Shown one piece after another: positions 1 through 9,598 of a stretch of 34,218 bases of DNA. Made by a program: the position numbers and the translations under genes. Each line of letters starts with the position of its first letter. Positions within the stretch are counted from its first letter, which is position 1. The stretch is from Hypsibius dujardini (Eukaryota; Tardigrada; Eutardigrada; Parachela; Hypsibiidae): contig LRSR01005889.1 in assembly GCA_001579985.1 (NCBI GenBank), positions 1-34,218 on the forward strand, written 5' to 3'. Under the pieces are notes generated by a model that saw only the letters and a program-made list of their open reading frames with translations, had not been told where the DNA came from and did no database searches.

Positions 1-1136
1 AGATGAGTGACATAACAGCTGCTGAAGAATCCGACGGAGGCGATTACCGCTCCGAGCATGATTGTGCTCCGATAACCAAATGTTTCGGCTAGTCCACATG
101 AAATAGGACCTAAAAGTGCCGATGATTTACTTAAGCTGTGGAGAGTAAAGTACTTGAATACATATAGCCATTGTCGTACCGTACCCATTAAGAGGTATAC
201 GCCGTAAATTAGACTGCCGATAAAGGAGATGAGGTAGTGTGGCTCGTTCGGGTAGAGCTCTTTCAATTCCACCCGATACATGCCGAACGCTCCGGCTACG
301 CCGTCCACGATAAATGAGCAGAAGAAAGCCGCTAAGATGATTACCCATCCGTAGTTGGGTGTCTGAGTCTCAGCCAATCGAAGAAGAAATCCGCCTGCAA
401 AAACAATTTCATAAGGTGCGATCAAGCAATCAGGCAGGAGTAGAAAGTGATCAAACACTTCAAAACTGCTCTTGTGCATTCTTCTCACCTAAGTCACACA
501 CCGGCAACGACGCTTCAAAGAACTCAAAATGCCAATACGTCATGAGCCAAGATTTATTAATTGCGGCATTCAACGAGTGGATGAATCACTTATATTAAGC
601 AAAAGAACCAATGTCAACACCGGTATGATATGCATGCAACAATTAAGGGCCGTTTATAGTTTGGATCTTTTGTCTCATGAGAAGTGTGCGTGACGTCATG
701 CCCGCGTGCGCATAGCTCTCTCGCGTTGTATCTCATGTGAGACGCGCAGCGGATCGCGCAGAAAGCGATTTGCGTTGTATCTCACGTTGTACGCGTCACT
801 ATTTCGTCACGATCTTGTAATCTCACGCACAAATCCAAACTATAACAGCGCCTTTACTGTGCAAGCTACCCATCCATTGACTGATGAATTGGGCGGCTAT
901 GCCCGGCAAATAAAACCGGCAATTCAATCAGCCAATCAATCGACAAGCCTCGCTTTCGTCTTACCGTTTGATAAAGGCGCACGATAGTTGCTCATCTCTA
1001 GCTGCGTCCCGGCTTTCTCGTTGTCTTTTCTCCCAACAGATATCGAAATGGTTTCCTGCACAGCGGTAGTCTCCAGCAGATGACTTTCAAAGGCTGAGTT
1101 CACTGGCTCAGGTATCCGTTTTTCATTTAATCCCAT
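1..1136 (-). CDS. SLC16/monocarboxylate-type MFS transporter, N-terminal part (runs off the left edge)
   Basis: Predicted plasma-membrane proton-coupled or facilitative carrier for small organic acids of the SLC16 type; the real substrate is unknown. Three coding exons are visible: 1136-965, 394-185 and 109-1, the last continuing beyond the window. Phases join exactly: exon 1 ends AACG|GTAAGA, exon 2 starts after TTTTGCAG and ends ATGG|GTACGG, exon 3 starts after CTTTTAG. A Ser/Thr/Glu-rich cytosolic N-terminus of about 60 residues leads into TM1, whose PNYGWVIILAAFF stands where MCTs carry the (D/E)GG(W/F)GW signature, so the usual acidic-Gly pair is replaced by Asn-Tyr. It continues DGVAGAFG, FIGSLIYGVYLLMGP and AETFGYRSTIMLGAVIAS, the TM2-TM4 pattern of the family. 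The start at 1136 is chosen because the ATG at 1166 has no better support. Intron 1 (395-964) holds a foldback element. Confidence 0.82.
647..852. mobile_element. MITE-like foldback element in SLC16 intron 1
   Basis: Terminal inverted repeats of about 20 nt: GGGCCGTTTATAGTTTGGAT at 647-666 and, on the opposite strand, GGCGCTGTTATAGTTTGGAT at 852-833. The roughly 166-bp interior is CpG-rich and contains two near-copies of GCGTTGTATCTCA with nearby ACGCG motifs. There is no coding capacity. I could not find a clean target-site duplication, so the family is unassigned. Confidence 0.5.
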
Positions 1137-1712
1137 TGTGATGTGCGTACAGTATGTTGTTAACAAGTGTGTGTGTTTAGTGAATTGTCAGGAGCAATCA
1201 GAAATTGTGTAATAAGGGATGGGAGGGAATAAGATAAGTAAAATTGCAAACCGAAACCGCGAAGAATACTTATAAGTTGAACTAATAATAATCTACAGTA
1301 CTCGTACTGCCTGACGCAATGATCTTTAACAATTTCCGCAAAAATAGTGTGCCAAAGTGGAGTATGACTTACTTGATTCGTCCCTGAGAAAGATTTTGCA
1401 CGTTTCCAATTCCATTTGCCAGCAAGGTTATTCCACAGTAGTGGAACTGTACAACACACTTTGACTTGAATACTCTGTACGAGAAAATGTAAGTTAAGGC
1501 AAAGTTATTGCCACTTTTGGAGTGGATTGCCGACAAGTCGGTCGGAAAAGGGCGTTTATTTAAAGTTAACACGCCGCTGCTCCTAACGAGCATAATTTTG
1601 CAAACTATCTGAGGTAACTCGGGTGGGATGTGAGGAATAAAAAGACAGACGTTGCCGGAGAGAAAAAAACAAACAAAATGTAGCAAGTGTGCCGTGTTTT
1701 GAGGGACAGCGA
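1137..1712. other. Intergenic: malectin 3' side / SLC16 5' side
   Basis: No convincing coding exon; the open frames here lack family resemblance and splice logic. The stretch must hold the malectin 3' UTR and the SLC16 promoter and 5' UTR. A copy of the GTACTCGTAC motif lies at 1298-1307, about 160 nt upstream of the SLC16 start codon. Confidence 0.5.
1555..1560 (-). terminator. Candidate poly(A) signal of malectin
   Basis: AATAAA on the minus strand about 153 nt downstream of the malectin stop codon. It is the first canonical hexamer on that side; position is the only support. Confidence 0.35.
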
Positions 1713-4520
1713 TCACAGTTTAAAAAGAAAAAATGTTAAAACACCGATAAAGAGAAATACAGCAATAACCGGATAATACTTCTCCAGGCCGCTTTCTGTC
1801 TCTTCCACTAACGCCGGAGTTGGAAAGTCGAAGAATTCCGATGGGGAATTCCATTCGTCAAGATATTGGCTGCTGTGCTCCGATTTTGGATCGCTGGGGT
1901 ATTCCTCGTCCAAAGTTTCCGGAGCTTTTGACTTGACTTCAAATTTTGGAATGTCTACAAAACCAAATGAGCGTCAGTTGTTATGGATAAATATGCTTCG
2001 ATAAACGGGCCTACAAACGGACATCCGTCCAGGCAAATAGATTGGCAGCTAAAGATGTTGACAGACGAAACAGAGAAAGGGAAAGATACACTGCACAGAG
2101 AACCAATTCCTTACCAGTCAGAGAAGCCCGTGCGAGATAAAACGCATTACACTTGGGATTGTCTTGGGACGTCTGCAAACATACCCATAAAATAGCTGTG
2201 TATCGTCGGCACAAAAACACCACGCATGCATGATGCACGCACCTTGACAAAATCGAGGCGCAACACCCTCGAAGTCGGCAGATCAGATTCCTCGCCCGTG
2301 CTGAGTAGTACAAGTTTGTTACCGGTCACTTTAAACGGAATGTGGACGTCAAAAGCGGCTGCACGACCTCCGGCCCTCTCAAAGATGTCCAGTCCATCGA
2401 TTACCAGGTGATCGCCGTTAAGCAGAACGTCAAAAACTTTCATGCCGGCTTGATTAAAGTATACTTCCGCAAACTGCAAAGGGCACAAAAACCATCAACT
2501 ACTGGGCACATATCGCTCAATTAATTTTCATTATGTGAACCACATTAGGGTCTGTTCGGAACCTTAACTCTTATCCTTAAGTCCAAGTGACGTCACGAAA
2601 AGGGGGGTATAGACTTATGGTATTGTTTACGATAAGGGGCCTTACACATATTACATAATCAAGGGAGGGTGGATGGGTGGTACCCGAAAAGCTTACGTTT
2701 GATTACGATTTTTGGGTGGTGCGCCCTATGATTACGTAGTGATTACGAAGAGGGGGCGTGGTCACGAAGGGGGTGGGTCGACCATTGATTACGTTGTGAT
2801 TACGATCCAGGGGTGGGTAGAGGCTGTGATGATTACGTCGTATTACGAGGGTCCGTGGGTGGGTAAAAAATGTCGAATTTTTGATTACGTAATATGTGTA
2901 TGATCCCTAACTCTCATCCTTAAAAATCACGTTTAAGGAAGGCCCCTTTGAAACTGTTTACATACATCCCCGCTGCCAATTAACTTTACGACGATACATA
3001 TTTGGGAAGGAAATTCATTTTTTGATTTTCTGGTGCTATTGAGGATGGGTGGAACGTTCTGATTCTCGTTCAGCGGTCAATTTTCCGAGGGGCACTTTTT
3101 CAACGTTGGATGGCCGCTCCGCTGACGGTAGCGGGCGTCCGCTCCGCGACATGGCGGAATTTTAAACTGGCTGTGCCCTCGTGTTTCTTGTCGAAAATCA
3201 TTGTATGCTTGGAATGATTTTATATCTGGATTCAGAATAACTATTCAAGGCAGGGGAATACTGTTGATTTCGAGACATTCAGAAGCTAATTTGGAGTTGA
3301 TTCCATTGTACATCAATCAATCAATCGAGTTTAGTTTCTCACTTGAATTAGCTGTATACGCAATCAATCGATCGAGTGTAGGTTTCCCGCTTGAATTAGC
3401 TGTATACGCAATCACTCAATCAATGGCTCGATTTTCCGCTTTATTATTGTTGTTCGTACTTCCAGTTTGCGCACTATCCAGACCAGATCCGTCATCAGTT
3501 TTATCCTTAAATTGATTATATTTTAGAATTCATCACATTTTTATAATTTATTTGCTTAGGAACCTGTATTTTAGGATCTTTAAGATCAGCTGATAATTTA
3601 ATGTTTTGGTATGGTTGGTCGCCGAACACACAAATCAAGCGCCATACGTTAACGCTAACTTAACTTATAGTTAAGGATAAGACTTAAAGTTATGGGTTGG
3701 CTCCGAACAGACCCTATTAAGATCATCCTCAATTTAAACTATTTAAACTTTTCGGTTCTTTAGAACGCTTTTAGTATTTTTATAAATTCTGAATAAATCA
3801 GCCGATAAGAGATTAAATCACCAAGAAAAAGTATGAGTCTAATAGCCAGTGATTATATAAATTTAAAACACTAAAATCATAAATTCATTATAAATATAGA
3901 AAAGACCATAGTGGTATAGGCCTGTGCCATTGGGGAAAGATGGACGATATTGTATTCTCGCAATCTGACAATCAATTACCGTGACAGCAGTGAAAGGACA
4001 AAAATGGCACGTCAAACAAGCAAATACTCACACACACAGCAACAAAACGCACCTTCAACACCAGAACGTAATTAGTCGGTTTGGAGTTCTTCGGAATGGG
4101 AATGTCATAACCGAAAGTGCTCTCCGCAAATCGTTCCGTTTGATAAAGAATAAAATCATCCTGCGTTGCGCTGTTGATGACCTGCCATCTGAGGCCGTAA
4201 TCCGAAGCCTGTCCATCCAAACTGGGATCACTGCAAACACATACCCAATATAACGTGCGGATTAATCAATCAATCAACCGAATGAAGTCCTGACAGAAGC
4301 ATCCAGATGGGTCGCTGGTCCGAAACCTTTTTCCCACACCCACTTACCGCTGATAGGGGACACCAAGTGAGTCAACATGCTCTTCGCCTCCGCAATTGAC
4401 GGCATAAACAATGTCCAGCTGCCGGGCGGAGCTGCCGTCGTCGTTGGATGAAGCGGTGCAAGTTTGCGCCATTGCTAGCAGCTGCAGCAGCAATTGCGGC
4501 CACAAGTAAACCGCTTGCAT
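1713..4520 (-). CDS. MLEC: Malectin, ER glucosylated N-glycan-binding lectin
   Basis: Type I ER membrane lectin that binds diglucosylated high-mannose glycans early in glycoprotein quality control. Five exons: 4520-4348, 4230-4053, 2473-2243, 2172-2115 and 1954-1713, all joining in phase, giving 293 residues, close to the usual vertebrate length (about 292). The product has a signal peptide (MQAVYLWPQLLLQLLAMAQ), then the malectin domain with IVYAVNCGGEEHVD, ASDYGLRWQVI, ILYQTERFAESTFGYDIPI, YVLVLKFAEVYFNQAG, KVFDVLLNG and DNPKCNAFYLARA. An acidic linker and one C-terminal membrane span (VIAVFLFIGVLTFFLF) follow. The upstream ATG at 4547 is in frame, but 4520 gives the better signal peptide and family length. 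Exons 2 and 3 share the donor AAG|GTGCGT. Intron 3 (2474-4052) is swollen by a transposon. It lies 453 bp downstream of STT3B on the same strand. Confidence 0.95.
2690..2900 (+). repeat. Degenerate GATTACG / GGTGGGT array
   Basis: About seven copies of GATTACG in roughly 200 bp, alternating with G-runs such as GGGTGGGT, inside the malectin-intron transposon. Nothing indicates coding. Confidence 0.6.
3317..3408 (+). repeat. Two-copy tandem duplication of about 45 bp
   Basis: The copies at roughly 3317-3360 and 3361-3408 share CAATCAATCGA and the 3' core CTTGAATTAGCTGTATACG with only small differences. They lie inside the malectin-intron transposon. Confidence 0.7.
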
Positions 4521-4973
4521 GCGTGCAAGTGAGGATGAATATTTCATTTTCGAAAAGATGGAAAAAAGTTACTGGGAAAATAGGAACAGGCAGCAAGTTT
4601 GGATTTGTTTTGAATTTAAATATGGATATCGATTTTTAATTTGAATAGACGGTAGTCTATGTGAACAGACCATGAGGCCATGAACCCATGAGGCCATTCA
4701 AATAGTGTTAATGGCCTTCTGGTCCAACAGCTAACTCCGTAGTCCTTTCTCCTTCTTTCCCGTCGCATGGCATCTTCCTCAATTTAAACTGCCGTAATAA
4801 CTGCCAACAATTTGAAGTACATATTTTCGTTCTCGAGAAATGGGTATTTGAACCTTTTAATAGTGAAAATTTGCGTCGACAGAAGTAAGGTAGCAGAGAA
4901 AGTTTTATAGTTCCAAGTGGAAAATGAGCGAAAGAAAAATGAAAAGAAATGTCATCACACGACTAAAAAAGCT
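4521..4973. other. Intergenic: STT3B 3' end to malectin 5' end
   Basis: No coding exon seen. A possible splice acceptor (TTTTCCCAG) ends about 30 nt upstream of the more distal malectin ATG (4547). Around 4665-4695 a short direct repeat of CATGAGGCCAT occurs twice. The two same-strand genes are only 453 bp apart. Confidence 0.45.
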
Positions 4974-7900
4974 TTACGCCTTGGTGGGCTTTTTCAAAAC
5001 ACCTTGTAACTTTCTTGCGGACTTTTGCGAAATGGTGCGCTTAAATTTGGCTTGTCTCTTGGCAGAGGCAACTTGCAAGTGATTGTTGGGCTTCTTAACC
5101 CGGTAGATGCGGACGAGCCAGTGCTCCGACGTGAAGGCCTCTTCCATGTGCTCCAGCTTGATGTCTTTAAATCCAATCTCTACACCGCGAGCGCGGTCAT
5201 AGCCGAACGGTTGGCGGTGGCCGAGTTGGATCTCACCAAAGCGGTAATAGGAGAGCTTGTACATGAGACAGTTCATCAAGACCTTTGAGCCGCCACTGTC
5301 CACCCGGAAGTGGCCGTCAGGGCTGAAGTAGTCGGCTTCCCGGATCTCCGCAGGGTGCTCGCCCTCAGCAATTCTCACCATCCACAAGAACTTGTTAATG
5401 TCATCGCCGGAATAACCGATTATACCACCTGTGAGACGGGGTTTTCAAGTAAAAGTAATACTAATGGATTGTTTCTGGTTGCCTGCCGCTTTTGCCTTCT
5501 GTCTGTCTGTCTGCCTTTCTTTCTGACGGGTCAGTCTGCTTGTCTGTCTCTGGCTCTCGCTCTGTCTGCATATCTGTCTGTCTGACTGTCTGCATGCCTG
5601 TCTGTCTTTATGTTTGTTTGAGTACTGCACTGTTCTTGTCTGTATAGGTGTATGAAAAGGAAGAAGAGAGTACCTACCGAAAATAACGAGAACATAATCC
5701 ACGTCCAAATCGTTCATAATCTTATACGCCGCGGACTCGTTGGACGACATTGCTTTTCCTACCAGCGCAATGTGGCTGTTGTTCCACGTGTTGTTGTCCA
5801 CAATGGTGGTCCGGTTGCCCATTCCCGCTATCTGATAGCCATAATCCCACCAGCTCATAACACGCGATTGCTCGGGCGTGTTTTGCCATAACCAGTAGTA
5901 AGCCTCTCGGAAGTCATCCAGGATGTTGCGCGTTCCGTCCTGCCCGTACGTAGCCAAGACGATACTCGGCGAACTTCAAACGAGATTTATGATGGCTTTA
6001 TTTATAAGAATTTATGGAAGGATTGTGAATTGATAGATAGACAGACTTTGAATTGATTGATGAATAGCTATATTATTATTTTTTACATTTTTCTTCTTTT
6101 TTCTTTCTTCTACGAATTGCGGGTATTACCTGTAAGCATTTGAAGTTACCCAGGTACAATGCACTGCGAAAAGCACGAGAAGAATACATGTCACTCCGAT
6201 GACGATGTTGCGGACACTTATGCCAATCCCCGTGGGGTCCATATCTTCCAGCTGGGCAGATGGCGAGGGCTTCTTGGGTGGAGACGGAGCAGCCTCATCG
6301 AACATGCTCTTATTCTTATCCTTTGTCTTTTTCACGACAACTTCATCCGACTTCTCTTCTCGAGCTAGGATGCTGCCGTCCAGGCCCACCAGATAGCTCT
6401 CCATGATCTGCAAAAACAATTATTAAATTGAGATCTTATCAATTCAAAGGTGTTCCAAATCTTTCAACACCCAAGTGACAAACCTGTGAAAGAGCGATAC
6501 CGGCAAGGATGCAAACCACAGGAGTGAGTGTCAGCATCAGACGAATCATCACTCCGGAGAAGTAGGACGCGGTCGCGGCGTACAGGACGATGAAGACCCG
6601 GACATCGTTGACCTGCTTGACGCAGTAGTACGCTCCCACTGGGAACAGACACACCAGAATGTGCAGGTCAAAGAAGTACGACGTCTGAAACCCAAATTCC
6701 AACTCAATTAAAATCTCATTTCCAAGACGCAACAGACAGATAGCTGAAAATAATCAAGCAATACACATTCAGACAATGAGACAGTTGGCTACTTCCAGAC
6801 AGGCGGATCGAATGAAAAATCAACAGAGGAAGAGATAGCCATGAGAAAACACCTTAAAATATAAATAATTACCAAATGAGGCACGCAACAAGAACTGTAG
6901 CGCTTACCCAAGTGGTCGGCTGATGCTCGCTAACAGACGCAATAATGGGGATATGAATTTTGGCGTAGCCAGTGTCCCACAGACTATAGAAGCGCCCACT
7001 CCACGGAGCAATAACTCCCATTGCTGTAAGCCCCACCACGGCGGCAAAAACTGCTCCCGCAGCGCCAGCGCCCAAAATCCACAAGTTGATATGTTTGGAG
7101 AAACGCTGAATATACTTGAGAAAAGCGTAGGCGTTGAGCAGAGCAAAAACTCCCGCCGCTGCCATGTGTTCACTGGTGCGAATGGGCTGAAATCCCACAA
7201 ACGGAATCTGCATGGACAGGATCAGGCCGAGGATGTAGAAGGTGGTGTAGGCCACGTAGATGCGCGAGCTGAAACGGCCCATCAACAGGAGGACAAACAC
7301 GTGGAGAGGAATAAGGTTGATGATGAAGACATAGCCGCCCCAAGCGGAGACCATGTAGAAGTAGGCAAGAGCTGTCAGGGAGGACCAGTACACGGAACCG
7401 GTTGAGACACTCTTCACCTGGAAGAAAGAAGAAAACTAATGAGGAGTGCTGGGGATATGGGGTTAATTAAAGGCGTCGAAACATAAAACACCTAGACAGC
7501 CCTCACAGTTGTTCTATATGACATTTCTTCAGTTAAAAAATTTGTCAGACAATCAAATAGGTAGTTAGCCAGAAGGAGAGTTAGAAAAAAAACACTTGGG
7601 CAAAGGCATAAACGATAAGGCAAATACGAATAGTTCCATTCTAAGCAGATGAACAAATGACAATTAGACAGAAAAATGAAAAGAAATAACTGAGAATGTA
7701 GACGGAAAGACACCCTGGCAGATAGTTGGACAGTTACATGACATTGTAGACAAATTGACAATTTTGACAGTCGAACGGCAACCACAAACAATTCCCTACC
7801 CACCCATAAGTAGTAGACGAAAATGAGGGCGAATATGGCAATGCCTTCGTTGTCATACGATCCGGCCACCGAGCGGGAAATGTAGCCAGGAACGATGGCG

Positions 7901-8575
7901 ATGAAGCAGGCAGCAAATAAGCCGGCTCCCGTGTTCCACAGCTCCTTTGTCAATAAAAAGGTAGCGATAGCTGTCAGCCCACTGAAGATCGGCGCGAGAA
8001 AGACGCAAACGTCACGAATGTGGACGGGAATGTTCAGCAGACTCAACGCATAATGGATCGCACCGGATGTCACCATCAAGCCTGGATACACCTGCAAAGC
8101 AACAATATACTGTAATATGTCAATACTCAATCAATCAATCAACTGACAAAAAACATTACTCTACGTAACGTAATAGCAGCAATCCAAAAAGCTCTTCATC
8201 AATCAATAGACCAAAACAGGCACAAATAAAAAAAATATTTTACGTTAGGGGCAAATCAAGCAATCAATTTACCGTTCCTCCGACAATCCTCCCGAGAGGA
8301 TACCACGCGGATTCATCGAACCAGTTGAGGAAGTTGTAAAACCCATTCTTCACCATGTAGTGGGTGGCGCGATAATTGAACCACGGATCGAATTCATGAA
8401 TGATGGCCTCAAACCGGACCACGGCAAAGAGTCGTGAGCAGAAGCCGACGAGCCAGGCGAGGATGAGAATCAAGACGGGAAATAGCGTGATGAATCCCAC
8501 TTTCCCCGAGATCCGTTTCGGTGCAGCTGCTGCGGCAGCGATGGCCCTCGCCGATGTGGCTGACATTTCCGGCAT
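4974..8575 (-). CDS. STT3B: Dolichyl-diphosphooligosaccharide-protein glycosyltransferase catalytic subunit STT3B
   Basis: Transfers the preassembled oligosaccharide from dolichol-PP to Asn-X-Ser/Thr in the ER lumen, as the catalytic subunit of the OST complex. Seven coding exons: 8575-8273, 8091-7804, 7417-6908, 6684-6484, 6407-6130, 5973-5678 and 5428-4974, all in phase, giving 776 residues. Catalytic landmarks are present: [10 protein letters not shown] (first DxD-type motif), [10 protein letters not shown] (SVSE), [12 protein letters not shown] (WWDYG) and [14 protein letters not shown] (DNNTWN), plus many membrane spans. Assignment to STT3B rather than STT3A rests on VRIAEGEHP, the FDLHILVC stretch, [14 protein letters not shown] and the Lys-rich tail. 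An Ala-rich stretch precedes TM1. A strong acceptor (GTTTGCAG) 11 nt before the ATG implies a 5' UTR intron. The 5429-5677 and 7418-7803 introns carry TCTG/GACA-rich repeats. Confidence 0.95.
5496..5640. repeat. (TCTG)n degenerate array, STT3B intron
   Basis: TCTG tetranucleotides in irregular runs on the plus strand (CAGA in the transcript), entirely inside the intron 5429-5677. They open a spurious long frame downstream of the exon. Confidence 0.8.
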
Positions 8576-9598
8576 TTCTTCTTGGCCTGCAAACGTCAAC
8601 AAATTAACTGTAAACTTGCAAATTAATTATGCGCGGCGAACCAGGACGAAAGCCGTGGCGCACAAACTGCTTTACTACTTTTTTACCTTTTCGCGTGCCG
8701 GCTAATTCGATGCCCCGATTTGAAATCACAAAATCCTTTCTTCAACCACCATAACAAGTCGTGAGTATGTGCAAATTCAAATTCAAAGTTAAGAAAAAGA
8801 TATATATGAAACAAAAATATTAGACAAAATATTTGGGATGAAGAACGGCGAAAAAGGTTTTCTTCCACTTTGCCAAATCACCAAAAACCAGTGGAAATCG
8901 ACATTTAAGTCTGCACTCGACTGTTTTAGCGCTGAGATTATGTGGTTTTGTGAGAAATGCTACTGCATGGATGCTCAGCCACGTATCACGTGTGGAATCG
9001 CCTTGTGGGCAAGGCGACCGATTACGTGGGGCGTACGTGGAACGGCTGGCTCAGTGTTAAATGGCATGGATTGGGTGCTAAAAGATTGTGCAGCGACTGC
9101 AGTGATCGCCCATTTTGTCCCTTCGGTATGTTACTGTACTTACAACACGGAAACGCATCGTACGGTACTCGTAATACTAATGCATCCATTAACTGGTCTG
9201 TGGGGATTAATGGATCGAGTGGTGATACACAAGCCGGCCTATCGATCGAGGAGCTGCCCTCTGCCTCATTAATTCGCGCATATCACCGTTCCAAGTGTCA
9301 CTCGATGAACACGAGGAATGAGGACGTCCAGAGATTTATTACACGATGTACGAGTACCTGATCTGATGCGCTGCCGGGAAAGCCGGTGTTCGGTTCAGAG
9401 CTACATTCAGCGATCCAGGCAGAAGTTTAGTTATTATTGATCTAGTAGCAATTCCTTCCAACATCAAAAGGAATACAATTTAAATTAAAAATTATTACTA
9501 CAGAGTTTTAAGATCACAAAATTTTCAGGAAAAAGTAACAGGGTATGAGATTGCGTCGACAGAGTTGATTTTCGGCCGGCTGAATGGCGAGAAGGGCT
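8576..9598. other. Intergenic: STT3B upstream / SLCO downstream
   Basis: No recognisable gene. A 3' splice site at 8587-8588 marks a probable untranslated first exon of STT3B somewhere upstream. Two overlapping plus-strand frames (8838-9272 and 8957-9361) are open for over 130 codons but resemble no family and have no matching splice sites. GTACTCGTA motifs occur at 9165-9173 and, inverted, at 9348-9356. Confidence 0.4.

Larger units (their letters stand above)
2547..3715. mobile_element. Non-autonomous DNA transposon (large MITE) in malectin intron 3
   Basis: Both ends carry the identical 14-nt inverted repeat AGGGTCTGTTCGGA (2547-2560 and, inverted, 3715-3702), followed on both sides by a shared TCTTATCCTTAA. 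The element is flanked by the direct repeat ATT (2544-2546 and 3716-3718), a 3-bp target-site duplication. Terminal GGG..TGTTCGG plus a 3-bp duplication is reminiscent of PIF/Harbinger/Tourist elements, but no transposase frame exists in the 1,169 bp. The interior holds a GATTACG array and a duplicated segment. Confidence 0.72.

Noticed and set aside
1160-1716. Minus-strand frames between malectin and SLC16
   Set aside because: No family resemblance, no splice sites in the right phase, and no similarity to either neighbour.
6923-7405. 160-codon plus-strand open frame
   Set aside because: Lies antisense to the large STT3B exon, which has strong family identity; a shadow frame.
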